From positions 1-37,228 of the forward strand of contig JABFXN010000344.1 of the NCBI GenBank assembly GCA_013361705.1: 37,228 nucleotides of DNA, given 5' to 3'. The DNA is from Acidobacteriaceae bacterium (GTDB lineage Bacteria > Acidobacteriota > Terriglobia > Terriglobales > Acidobacteriaceae). This document shows positions 1 to 7,545 of the stretch, one piece after another. Below the pieces are notes generated by a model that had not been told where the DNA came from, made no database searches, and worked only from the letters and a program-made list of their open reading frames with translations. Every line of letters begins with the position of its first letter. Positions within the stretch are counted from its first letter, which is position 1. A program made the translations under genes and the position numbers.

Positions 1-115
1 TAGAAAGCAATCGCACACAGAGCGATCCCAACCAGGAACTAGCAACCAGCAACTGCTTCTCAAGCAGTAAACTGCAAAGCAGCAAGGAACCACTCCCTCA
101 GGACGACTTCCACCG
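1..115. other. Upstream region of the DUF885 gene
   Basis: Short non-coding lead-in. It is rich in AGCAA/GCAGTAA-like short repeats, including two near-identical stretches reading CAAGCAGTAA and CAAAGCAGCAA. Only a weak Shine-Dalgarno-like AGGA lies well upstream of the ATG at 116. No convincing promoter hexamers are visible. The upstream gene lies outside the window. Confidence 0.4.
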
Positions 116-1870
116 ATGAAGAAACTCGCCATCCTCGCTCTCGGAGCCGCTATGACTACCGCCGCCGCACCCGCGCAGAAGATCTCCTCCGACGGAGCGC
201 AGCAGACCTTCCGTTTCTACGTCGACCAGTACTTCGATGATGTCTTCAGCTTCGCCCCGACCTACGGCACCCAGGCCGGCTTCCACCAGTACGATGGCCG
301 CCTCGAAGACTACTCCGCAGCCGCCGTCCAAACGCAGATCAAGTCCATGCGCGAGTGGCAGAAAAAGCTTGAAGCAGTCCCTGCCGACGGTCTTGATGGC
401 TCTGTCGCCGATGACCGCCAGGTCCTGCTGAATAACATCGAGTCCACACTGCTCTCGCTCGAAACCATTCGCATGTGGGAGAAGAATCCGGACAACTACT
501 CCTCCGGCATCACCAACAGCATCTTCGTCCTTATGAGCCGCGACTTCGCTCCTGTGGACACACGTCTCCGCGCCGCCGTCGAACGCGAGAAGCTGATGCC
601 CCAGGTCTTTCTGGAAGCCCGTAAGAACCTGAAGAATCCTCCGAAGATCTACACCGAGATCGCCATCGAGCAGATCCCCGGCATCGTCTCGTTCTTCGAA
701 AACGACGTCCCCTTAGCCTTCAGCAAAGCTACCAACGCGGAGACCAAGACCGACTTCGCCAAATCCAACAAGGCTGTTATCGATGCCCTGAAGAGCTACG
801 GCGACTGGCTGAAGAGCGACCTCCTGCCCCGCTCCAACGGCGACTTCCGCTTTGGTGAAACGACCTTCCGCAAGAAGCTGGCTCTGGATGAAATGGTCGA
901 TCTCCCACTGGACAAGCTGGTCGAGATCGACATGGCCAATATGCGCGCCAATCAGGCTGAGTTCGCACGTATCGCCAAAGAGCTCGATCCCACGAAGACA
1001 CCCGAGCAGGTGCTGGCCGAGCTTGGCAACATTCACCCTGCTCCGGACAAGCTGCTGAATGCCTTCCAGGACACCTTCAACTCCCTGATCAGCTTCATCC
1101 GCGCAAAGAAGATCATCACCATTCCCAGCGACGTACAACCCACCCTGGAAGAGACGCCCCCCTTCATGCGCGCCACCACCTTCGCCAGCATGGACTCGCC
1201 CGGCGCCTACGAGAAGAACTCGACCAAGGCCTACTTCAACGTCACCCTGCCTGAAAAAGACTGGACAGCCGCGCACGTCGCCGAGCACATGGCAAGCTTC
1301 AACATCGGCACCATCATCTCCACCGCTGTGCATGAGGCCTATCCAGGGCACTACGTGCAGTTCCTGTGGCAGTCGCAGTTCCCGTCCAAGGTCCGCAAGC
1401 TGACCATGTCCGCCAGCAACGTCGAAGGCTGGGCCCACTACACCGAGCAGATGATGCTGGACGAAGGCTACGGTCAGCCCGGTGCCGGCGCGAAGGATGA
1501 CCGCGAAGCGAAGCTCATCCGCCTCGGCCAGTTGCAGGATGCCCTGCTGCGCAACGCCCGCTTTATCGTCGGCCTGAAGATGCATACCGGCCAGATGACC
1601 TTCGACGAAGGCGTCGACTTCTTCGTCAAGGAAGGCTACCAGTCCCGCGCCTCAGCCACTGTCGAGACCAAGCGCGGCACCGCCGATGCGCTCTACATGT
1701 ACTACACGCTGGGCAAGCTGGAGATTCTGAAGCTACGCGAGGATGTGAAAAAGAAGCAGGGCGCAGCCTTCAGCCTGGAGAAGTTCCACGACGACCTGAT
1801 GCGCCAGGGACCTGTGCCCATCAAGATCATCCGCAAGAGTATGCTGCACGACAACTCTCCGGTACTGTAG
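116..1870 (+). CDS. Secreted DUF885 family metallopeptidase-like protein
   Basis: 584-residue protein of the DUF885 family, generally treated as zinc-dependent peptidases. Residues 1 to about 20 form a signal peptide (MKK, an Ala/Leu-rich core, then an Ala-Gln cleavage region), so it probably acts in the periplasm or outside the cell. The family hallmark HEAYPGH is at residues 406-412. It has the HExxxxH layout with a Glu next to the first His, which fits metal binding. A second conserved stretch, EGWAHYTEQMM, follows about 35 residues later. The length is typical of the family. The ATG at 116 directly begins the signal peptide. A small ATPase gene starts 8 bp after the stop and is probably co-transcribed. 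The substrate cannot be told from sequence. The family call is strong and the exact activity is inferred. Confidence 0.9.
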   Translation: MKKLAILALGAAMTTAAAPAQKISSDGAQQTFRFYVDQYFDDVFSFAPTYGTQAGFHQYDGRLEDYSAAAVQTQIKSMREWQKKLEAVPADGLDGSVADDRQVLLNNIESTLLSLETIRMWEKNPDNYSSGITNSIFVLMSRDFAPVDTRLRAAVEREKLMPQVFLEARKNLKNPPKIYTEIAIEQIPGIVSFFENDVPLAFSKATNAETKTDFAKSNKAVIDALKSYGDWLKSDLLPRSNGDFRFGETTFRKKLALDEMVDLPLDKLVEIDMANMRANQAEFARIAKELDPTKTPEQVLAELGNIHPAPDKLLNAFQDTFNSLISFIRAKKIITIPSDVQPTLEETPPFMRATTFASMDSPGAYEKNSTKAYFNVTLPEKDWTAAHVAEHMASFNIGTIISTAVHEAYPGHYVQFLWQSQFPSKVRKLTMSASNVEGWAHYTEQMMLDEGYGQPGAGAKDDREAKLIRLGQLQDALLRNARFIVGLKMHTGQMTFDEGVDFFVKEGYQSRASATVETKRGTADALYMYYTLGKLEILKLREDVKKKQGAAFSLEKFHDDLMRQGPVPIKIIRKSMLHDNSPVL

Positions 1871-1878
1871 GCCTCGCG

Positions 1879-2469
1879 ATGCACCCTTTCGTAATCCTCT
1901 CAGGCTGCTCTGGAGGAGGAAAATCGTCGCTCATCGAAGAACTCGCTCGCAGAGGGTACAGCGTTATCGAAGAGCCTGGACGCCGGATTGTCCGGGAAGA
2001 GACAGAACAAGGAGGATCGGCGCTGCCATGGATGGACGTGGCAGCGTTCCTCCGCCGCGCAATCGCCCTCTCTCTCGCTGATCGAGACGCGGCCCCATCG
2101 CTAAATTGGGTCTTCTTCGATCGTGGACTAATCGACGCAGCCTCAGCACTGCAGCATGTCACCGGCGAAGCCATCCTGGAAGAAGTCGGCCGGAAACATC
2201 GTTACTATCCACAGGTGTTTCTCACGCCTCCCTGGCCGGAGATCTACGAAACCGACCCGGAGCGCCGCCACAGCTTCGACGACGCGGTGGCCGAATATGA
2301 CAGATTGCTTAAGACTTACCCAATCCTGGGTTACGAGGTCATTCTGCTGCCGAAGATCGGCATCCGCGAACGCGCAGATTTCGTGATCGAGACGCTACGG
2401 CGTAACTCAAAAATCTCGGAAAATCCTCGCGCTGCGGACAAACGGCAAAGCAGCCCGGATGCATCGTAA
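1879..2469 (+). CDS. Small AAA-type ATPase / kinase-like P-loop protein
   Basis: 196-residue cytoplasmic P-loop NTPase of the AAA_28-like group (predicted ATPases resembling nucleoside or NadR-type kinases). Walker A is GCSGGGKSS at residues 9-17. ELARRGYSVIEEPGRRIVREE follows in two conserved pieces, as in this family, and FFDRGLIDA at about residues 76-84 is the Walker B-like segment (Asp-Arg-Gly-Leu). The C-terminal 20 residues are polar and probably disordered. It starts 8 bp after the DUF885 stop codon with no clear independent ribosome site, which suggests coupling to that gene. Its substrate is unknown: it could phosphorylate a small metabolite or act as a regulatory ATPase. Confidence 0.8.
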   Translation: MHPFVILSGCSGGGKSSLIEELARRGYSVIEEPGRRIVREETEQGGSALPWMDVAAFLRRAIALSLADRDAAPSLNWVFFDRGLIDAASALQHVTGEAILEEVGRKHRYYPQVFLTPPWPEIYETDPERRHSFDDAVAEYDRLLKTYPILGYEVILLPKIGIRERADFVIETLRRNSKISENPRAADKRQSSPDAS

Positions 2470-2473
2470 GCTA

Positions 2474-2581
2474 GAGCATTTCCTATAGGTGCAATGTCGA
2501 GCTTCCGCATCTGTGGACATTTTCCTTAATGAAAACGCGACTGCAACCCCCGCCGGGGTACCCCGCAACAGGAAAATGTTC
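2474..2581. repeat. Palindromic intergenic element, copy A (diverged)
   Basis: About 108 bp with imperfect inverted ends (GAGCATTTCCTAT at the left, ACAGGAAAATGTTC at the right) and an internal TTTTCCTTAATGAAAACGC segment. The same order of blocks (ends, TAGGTG after the left end, TTTTCC-AATGAAAACGC, GGGGTACCC/GGGATACCC, GCAACAGG) recurs at 7546-7655, where the ends match perfectly. It sits between the ATPase gene and galU. It may be a non-autonomous MITE/REP-like element or a structured RNA. Confidence 0.7.
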
Positions 2582-2653
2582 TGTAAACCTCTACACCTAA
2601 TTGATTTGGTACGATGACGGTACTCAAGTAACGATAAGGACACTTTTTCGCTC

Positions 2654-3532
2654 ATGGCATTCATGAAAGTCCGTAAAGCAGTTTTTCCAGCAGCAGGTAT
2701 GGGCACCCGTTTCCTTCCTGCAACCAAAGCCACTCCCAAAGAGATGTTGCCGCTGGTCGACAAGCCACTGATTCAGTACGGCGTGGAAGAAGCCGTCGCC
2801 GCCGGTTGTGAAGAGATCATCATCGTCACCGGCCGTGGCAAAACCACCATGGAAGATCACTTCGATAAGTCCGCCGAACTGGAAGCTTCACTCGAAGCTC
2901 GCGGCAAGACTGCTCTGCTCGAAGTCGCCCGCTCCGTCTCGAAGCTGGCAAAGATCACATACACCCGTCAGGCTGAAGCCCTGGGCCTCGGTCATGCCGT
3001 TCTTCAGGCCAAGGCACTGGTCGGCAATGAGCCCTTCGCCGTCATCCTGCCTGACGATATCGTCGACTCCAATGTCGCCTGCATGAAGCAGATGGTGGAT
3101 GCCTTCAACGAAACGCAGTCCTCCATCCTGGGCTCCGAAATCGTAGAGGGCGATGCCATCTCCGCCTACGGCTGCCTGGACTGCACCCCCGATGCAAAAA
3201 ATCCGAAGTTGCTCGCTGTAAAGGACATGGTCGAAAAGCCCAAGCCCGGCACCCAACCGAGCCAGAACGCCATCATCGGCCGCTACATCCTGACGCCGCG
3301 CATCTTCGAGATGCTGGAGACCATCACTCCCGGCGCGGGCGGCGAGCTGCAGCTCACCGACGGCATCAAGGCCCTGCTGCAGTACGAGAAAGTCTACGGC
3401 TTCACCTACGAAGGCAAGCGCCACGATGCCGGCGACAAGCTCGGCTTCCTGAAGGCCACCGTAGAGTTCGCCCTCAAGCACGACGACCTCGGACCAAAGT
3501 TCCGCGAGTGGCTGAAGACGTTCCCCATTTAG
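2654..3532 (+). CDS. galU: UTP-glucose-1-phosphate uridylyltransferase
   Basis: 292-residue GalU, which makes UDP-glucose from UTP and glucose-1-phosphate for envelope polysaccharides. The nucleotide-binding signature FPAAGMGTRFLPATKATPKE is at residues 11-30. It is followed by MLPLVDKPLIQYGVEEA and the ILPDDIV segment (metal-binding Asp) at about residues 132-138. EKPKPG, GRYILTP and GAGGELQLTD are classical GalU blocks, and GKRHDAGDKLGFLKA closes the C-terminal part. The length matches bacterial GalU. The start at 2654 has AAGGA about 13 bases upstream. An in-frame Met at 2663 is a possible alternative. It is transcribed alone. The gene after it is on the opposite strand, and the space between them is packed with repeats. 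Confidence 0.97.
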   Translation: MAFMKVRKAVFPAAGMGTRFLPATKATPKEMLPLVDKPLIQYGVEEAVAAGCEEIIIVTGRGKTTMEDHFDKSAELEASLEARGKTALLEVARSVSKLAKITYTRQAEALGLGHAVLQAKALVGNEPFAVILPDDIVDSNVACMKQMVDAFNETQSSILGSEIVEGDAISAYGCLDCTPDAKNPKLLAVKDMVEKPKPGTQPSQNAIIGRYILTPRIFEMLETITPGAGGELQLTDGIKALLQYEKVYGFTYEGKRHDAGDKLGFLKATVEFALKHDDLGPKFREWLKTFPI

Positions 3533-3838
3533 TTGAATAGTGGAATGGTTGAATAGTTGAATGGTGCTGATGCTTTATCGCATCCGCGTAAAAGCCATTC
3601 AACTATTCCGCTTTTAAAGCGCTGAAGGCCGGGGTTCCCGATGAACTTGTTCATCGGGGTGGAAAGACGCGTTCTATACCAGCCTGGGGCAACGCCCCAG
3701 GTGGCGGTTAGACAGAAGAATTTGAGGGCTGAAGGCCCGCTCTATAGTTCTCAAGCACAATCGACGTTGAATTCAAGCTGTCACGATAACGTCAGCACCA
3801 TTCAACTATTCAACTTTTCAACCATTCAACAAAGAGAG
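3533..3838. repeat. Convergent intergenic region with TTGAATRG arrays and hairpins
   Basis: 306 bp between the stops of galU and the beta-lactamase gene. TTGAATAG/TTGAATGG units begin directly at the galU stop (3533-3565). They recur inverted at 3595-3609 and again at 3798-3833 just before the beta-lactamase stop. Between them lie two perfect hairpins: a 10-bp stem CCCGATGAAC/GTTCATCGGG at 3637-3658 and an 8-bp stem CCTGGGGC/GCCCCAGG at 3683-3701. No gene is supported here. The hairpins may terminate transcription from both sides. Confidence 0.7.
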
Positions 3839-4690
3839 CTACTTCTTCTCTTCCTTCTTCAGCTCCGCCTCAAATTCCTTCTCTTTCCCCTCCACATACG
3901 CCTTATACCCCGCCGGATCGATCCACGCGTTCACACCTTCGGTCTTCGAACGCGGATACTTTTCTTTCAACCCGTAGTACACGCCATGGGCTCCGAGAAA
4001 GATGTCACAGGGAAGCGAATGCAACACGGCATAACTCTTACGCAGATCGCTCACGATCTGCGGATACACCTTATTCCCCACTAGTTCGTATCCGGCATCG
4101 CCGAAATTGGCTCCGCCAGCGCCCACAATCACCACGTTGTAGGTCTTGCCGCCCTCGCTCACCTGCATTGTGAAGGTCGTGCAACCCCGCGTATGCCCCG
4201 GAGTTTTGTGAGCGACCAGCTTTACTCCGCCCAACTGCACCACCTCGCCGTCATGCAGCACCTTGTCCACATGCGCCGGCGGAAACTGGTACTTCGGCGC
4301 GGAATAGGCAAAGTCCTTCTTGCCGCCTGACTCCGCCAAATCCACATCGCCATCCATCACCAGGAACTTCGCTCCCGTCTCCTTCACCACCTGCGCCGCG
4401 GCTCCAACATGATCAAAGTGCGCCTGGCTTGAGAGCAGCAGCTTCGTGTCCGTCCACTTGAAGCCCAGCGCGGCGACGTTCTCTTTCACGAGCTTGATCT
4501 CGTCCTGATCGCCGACATTCAACAGAATGTTGCCCTGCGGCGTCACGATAAGAAACGCCGCCTCAAAACTATCGCCAACGTAGTAGAGATTCCCCGCAAT
4601 CTTGTGCGGAGGAAAGTTCGGATACACAGCGGCGTGTGCGCACAAAGAGCACACAAACAGGGCTGCAAAAAGGACGAGGCGACGGATCAT
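3839..4690 (-). CDS. bla: Subclass B3 metallo-beta-lactamase, Gln116 (GOB-like) variant
   Basis: 283-residue secreted metallo-hydrolase with a signal peptide (MIRRLVLFAALFVCSLCAHAA). The first metal motif is SSQAHFDHVGA, so the ligands are Q89, H91, D93 and H94. The usual first His of the HxHxDH motif is Gln, as known for GOB-type B3 enzymes. The remaining ligands fit H166 (in TPGHTRGC) and H235 (in GAHGVYYG), completing a QHH/DHH zinc site. The C-terminal 35 residues are Lys/Glu-rich. I chose ATG 4690 over the in-frame TTG at 4714 because the signal peptide begins there. It is expected to hydrolyse beta-lactams in the periplasm. A related lactonase-like activity cannot be excluded. It stands alone and is convergent with galU. 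Confidence 0.88.
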   Translation of the reverse strand: MIRRLVLFAALFVCSLCAHAAVYPNFPPHKIAGNLYYVGDSFEAAFLIVTPQGNILLNVGDQDEIKLVKENVAALGFKWTDTKLLLSSQAHFDHVGAAAQVVKETGAKFLVMDGDVDLAESGGKKDFAYSAPKYQFPPAHVDKVLHDGEVVQLGGVKLVAHKTPGHTRGCTTFTMQVSEGGKTYNVVIVGAGGANFGDAGYELVGNKVYPQIVSDLRKSYAVLHSLPCDIFLGAHGVYYGLKEKYPRSKTEGVNAWIDPAGYKAYVEGKEKEFEAELKKEEKK

Positions 4691-4765
4691 GCGCCTAGCG
4701 TACGCCCGCTTCAAGCAAAGGTTGTATTAACCCGGCAGATGCGCCGGTGGATAACATCTGTGGAT

Positions 4766-5908
4766 TTAACGGAAAAAATGTGGAACGAAGCGGCTGAAAT
4801 TCCCCGTAACCGGCTCAGAAGACTCGCGAATCCCCATACCGCCGCACTCCTGATCGATCATCCACAGCCCCAGCACCGGATACTGACCATCGAAGACCGC
4901 CGGAGGCGCCAGCGCCTGATCCACACACAACCGGTCCGTATAGTCGCCCTCGGTGGCATAGACCGTTCCATCCGCACGCACCATCGTGATATTCGCACCC
5001 TCACGCGAGTGCATCGGCTTACGCACCGTTGCTGGTGCAGGCGGCACACTGAGATCCGCAAAGTATGCCGGCAATAGATTGGGATGATCCGGATACAGCT
5101 CCCACAGGATCGGCAGGATGCCTTTATTCGAGAGCAGCATCTTCCAGATCGGCTCGATCCACTTCACATCCTGATAGGTCTCCAACGCGGAAACGCCGAA
5201 CTCTTCCTCCACCATCGTCTCCCACGGATAGAGCTTGAAGATGGAATCGATGCGACGGTTTTCCAGATCGACGAAGATGCGCCGCCCGCTGTCCCATCCG
5301 ATCTCTTCCATCAGCAACTGCCCCGTGGGAATACCAGCCTGCTCCGCCGTATCCCGCAGATACGTCGCCGTCAGCAGGTCCTCCGGAGCGTTGACACTCG
5401 CGAAGTACACCGGCTTCGAAAGGTAGGGAGCAATATCCTTCCACTTGGCAATCAGACGATCGTGAATCGAGTTGAACTGGTCCGTCCCCGGACGCACCTG
5501 CTCCATCCATGTCCACTGAATGACAGCTGCCTCCAGCAATGCCGTGGGAGTATCGGCGTTGTATTCCAGCAGCTTAGGTGGAGTCACACCGTCATAGCTG
5601 AAATCGAAGCGGCCATAGAGTGCAGGCGGCTCTTGCTCCCACGCCCACTCGATCATGGGCACAGCTTTGGGATCGATCTCCAGCTCGTCATAACGCTCGT
5701 TGTCGATCACATGCTGCGCTGCAGCCAGACACATCTGCTGCATCTCATTGGCCGCGGCCTCCAGCATGTCGACCTCAGCAGACGAGAACTCGTAGCACGC
5801 CGACTCATCCCAGTACGGAGAGCCATCTTCGAGCGTGTGAAAGGTGAGGCCCTGCTCTTCAACGATCCGCTGCCAGTCGCTGCGCGGAGAGATGCTGGAA
5901 CGCTTCAT
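4766..5908 (-). CDS. ygiC: Glutathionylspermidine synthase family ATP-grasp protein (YgiC/YjfC-like)
   Basis: 380-residue cytoplasmic protein with the pre-ATP-grasp and ATP-grasp layout of the glutathionylspermidine-synthase C-terminal domain family, without the amidase domain of full-length Gsp. Typical blocks are YGRFDFSYDG (about residue 98), KLLEYNADTPTALLEAAVIQ, the DLENRRIDSIFKLYPWETM region and LLSNKGILPILWELYPDHPN. Near the end is SREGANITMV, then GQYPVLGLWMIDQECGGMGI, which carries the ATP/Mg-binding residues. E. coli YgiC and YjfC look the same, and their true substrate is not established. The gene overlaps the upstream lipoprotein gene by 4 bp (ATGA), so the two are coupled. This mirrors the ygiB-ygiC and yjfM-yjfC pairs of enterobacteria. 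Confidence 0.87.
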   Translation of the reverse strand: MKRSSISPRSDWQRIVEEQGLTFHTLEDGSPYWDESACYEFSSAEVDMLEAAANEMQQMCLAAAQHVIDNERYDELEIDPKAVPMIEWAWEQEPPALYGRFDFSYDGVTPPKLLEYNADTPTALLEAAVIQWTWMEQVRPGTDQFNSIHDRLIAKWKDIAPYLSKPVYFASVNAPEDLLTATYLRDTAEQAGIPTGQLLMEEIGWDSGRRIFVDLENRRIDSIFKLYPWETMVEEEFGVSALETYQDVKWIEPIWKMLLSNKGILPILWELYPDHPNLLPAYFADLSVPPAPATVRKPMHSREGANITMVRADGTVYATEGDYTDRLCVDQALAPPAVFDGQYPVLGLWMIDQECGGMGIRESSEPVTGNFSRFVPHFFR

Positions 5909-6234
5909 TCGCCACCCCCGTGGCCAAAGGAGCTACCGAAACCGCCGCGGCTGACGGTGCCATAGCTATGGCCCACAAGCGGAACATAGCTACCGCCGCC
6001 GACACGCGTGCCGAGGTCGTAGTTACCCCAACCGCCGTAGTAATAGCGATAGATGTGAGGGATATATCCGGACTGATTGGAGACCGGCTGCTGCGGCAAA
6101 CCGCAGAGACTGTTGTCCACAACCACGCCGTTTTCATCGACGCAGCGCTGCATCTCTTTCTGTTTGCAGGCAGTGAGCAGAGCAAGCGCGGTAGCAGCGA
6201 GAAGTGGTGCAGTAACGTGCGCGGAGCGTTTCAT
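5905..6234 (-). CDS. Small Gly/Tyr-rich lipoprotein, YgiB (DUF1190)-like
   Basis: 109 residues. The N-terminus is a lipoprotein signal (MKRSAHVTAPLLAATALALLTAC) with lipobox LTAC and Cys23, so it is probably lipid-anchored. A short cysteine-containing segment (RCVDENGVVVDNSLCG) comes next, then a Tyr-rich stretch (IYRYYYGGWGNYDLG) and a Gly-rich tail with RGGFGSSFGHGGG. The RGGFG tail, the lipobox and the 4-bp overlap with a ygiC-like gene all match the YgiB/YjfM family, although this protein is about half as long. The similarity is by eye. The role is unknown and it may tether or regulate the ligase. The start region carries a 15-bp duplication, GCGCGGAGCGTTTCA, at 6219-6233 and 6241-6255. 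Confidence 0.7.
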   Translation of the reverse strand: MKRSAHVTAPLLAATALALLTACKQKEMQRCVDENGVVVDNSLCGLPQQPVSNQSGYIPHIYRYYYGGWGNYDLGTRVGGGSYVPLVGHSYGTVSRGGFGSSFGHGGGE

Positions 6235-6274
6235 GGGTTTGCGCGGAGCGTTTCAGTGGCTTATGGAAGAGTAC

Positions 6275-6309
6275 AGCTTCCGCCGTGAGACATACCCACG
6301 GCGGAAGCT
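6275..6309 (-). terminator. Strong hairpin after the aminotransferase gene
   Basis: A perfect 13-bp stem, AGCTTCCGCCGTG/CACGGCGGAAGCT, with a 9-nt loop. It lies 13 bp past the aminotransferase stop on the minus strand. The downstream tract is not strongly T-rich, so it may stall or protect the 3' end rather than act as a classic intrinsic terminator. Confidence 0.6.
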
Positions 6310-6321
6310 TCTGACAGAGAG

Positions 6322-7503
6322 TTACTTCACACGCTCGGCAAAGACCTTCTGCGCGGCAATGAGTCCCTTACCGAACTCAAGCCCCGGCAGCGGCAGCTTC
6401 GCGGCAACGGCAACCTGTTCCAGAGCGCCGATGATGGCGATGGTGTCCAGGTAGTCGAAGAAACCGATGTGCGCAATGCGGAAGAGCGAACCCTTCATCT
6501 CGCCCTGACCGTCGGTGACAATAGCCGCGAACTTCGACTTCAGCCCCTTCACAATCACACCCGAATCAACACCCTCGGGAGGCAGAATCGCCGTGGCGGC
6601 GGCAGCCTCGTAACCCTTGGGAGCGAAGAGCTTCAACCCCAGAGCCTCAGCCGCGGCACGCGTCATCGCAGCGCAGGTCTCGGCGTTGTCCACCAGCTTG
6701 GTGCGCCCGGCCTTCAGGTCGCCATCAGCCTGACCCGCGATGTAGTCCAGCGAAGCACCCAGAGCAGCAATCAGCGATACCGGCGGCGTATAGGCAGACT
6801 CGCCCTTGGCCGCGTTCTTACGCTCTTTGCGTAGGTCGAAGTAGTAACGCGGATTCTTGGATGTTTCCATCCGGTCCCACGCACGCTGGCTCACTGCCAG
6901 GTAGCTCAGGCCCGGAGGCATCATTACTGCCTTCTGCGAACCGCCGATCAGAACATCGACACCCCATGCATCCATATCGAGGTGCGTGGTGCCAAGGCCG
7001 GTGATCGCATCGATGATCAGCAGAGCCTCGGACTTCTCCGCCTTCAGCAGCGCGGCGATTCCCTTCACATCATGGCGCACACCAGTGGAGCTCTCGGTCG
7101 CCTGCACGAAGACAGCCGTGGTATCCGGCTTCAACGCAGCCTTCACCGCATCCAGCGAGACGGTCTGGCCATAAGGGGCGCTGACAACATCCGCATGACA
7201 TCCGAAGGCCTTAGCCAGGCCTACCCAGCGCTCGCCGAACTTACCGGCGGTTACCACCAGCACGCGGTCGCCGGGCGAGGTCAGGTTGGAGACCGCAGCC
7301 TCCATGGCGCCCGAACCGGACGAAGAGAGCAGAATCACGTCGTTGGAGGTACCAACGAAATCCTTCAACTGCGAGAGCACCTTGGTAAACAGAGCGCGGA
7401 ACTCGGGGGTGCGATGGTGAATGTCCGCCGCTGCCATGGCGAACTGTGCTGCCGGGAGCAGGGGTGTCGGACCGGGCGTAAAAAGGCGTGTTTTACGGAT
7501 CAT
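6322..7503 (-). CDS. Class V aminotransferase (serine-pyruvate / alanine-glyoxylate type)
   Basis: 393-residue PLP enzyme of the AGXT/SerA-linked class V group. It begins with FTPGPTPLLP and has HHRTPEFR at about 30-37. SSSGSGAMEAAVSNL contacts the phosphate, TAGKFGERW follows, then ESSTGVRHDV, LIIDAITGLG (the PLP-pyridine Asp) and GGSQKAVMMPPGL with the Schiff-base Lys191. The C-terminus carries FRIAHIGFFD. These blocks match purine-catabolism or photorespiration-type transaminases, which swap amino groups among serine, alanine, pyruvate and glyoxylate. The exact donor and acceptor are not readable. ATG 7503 is chosen because AAGG sits five bases before it and the family N-terminus starts there. 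The frame stays open 99 bases further upstream but lacks family sequence. It appears monocistronic. Confidence 0.92.
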   Translation of the reverse strand: MIRKTRLFTPGPTPLLPAAQFAMAAADIHHRTPEFRALFTKVLSQLKDFVGTSNDVILLSSSGSGAMEAAVSNLTSPGDRVLVVTAGKFGERWVGLAKAFGCHADVVSAPYGQTVSLDAVKAALKPDTTAVFVQATESSTGVRHDVKGIAALLKAEKSEALLIIDAITGLGTTHLDMDAWGVDVLIGGSQKAVMMPPGLSYLAVSQRAWDRMETSKNPRYYFDLRKERKNAAKGESAYTPPVSLIAALGASLDYIAGQADGDLKAGRTKLVDNAETCAAMTRAAAEALGLKLFAPKGYEAAAATAILPPEGVDSGVIVKGLKSKFAAIVTDGQGEMKGSLFRIAHIGFFDYLDTIAIIGALEQVAVAAKLPLPGLEFGKGLIAAQKVFAERVK

Positions 7504-7545
7504 GATGCCTTGATTGTAGTCTCCGTGTCGATTAGCGAACAGGCA

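Noticed and set aside
713-1585. Long minus-strand open frame inside the DUF885 gene
   Set aside because: It runs antisense to a clear gene with HEAYPGH and a signal peptide. Its composition (His, Gln, Gly, Val-rich) is that of a shadow in GC-rich DNA.
3641-4084. Plus-strand open frame across the intergenic repeats and the beta-lactamase 3' end
   Set aside because: It is made of hairpin repeats plus antisense beta-lactamase sequence, with no recognisable domain and no ribosome site.
5084-5965. 293-codon plus-strand open frame opposite the YgiC-like gene
   Set aside because: It is antisense to a well-supported ATP-grasp gene and has Arg/His/Leu-rich shadow composition.
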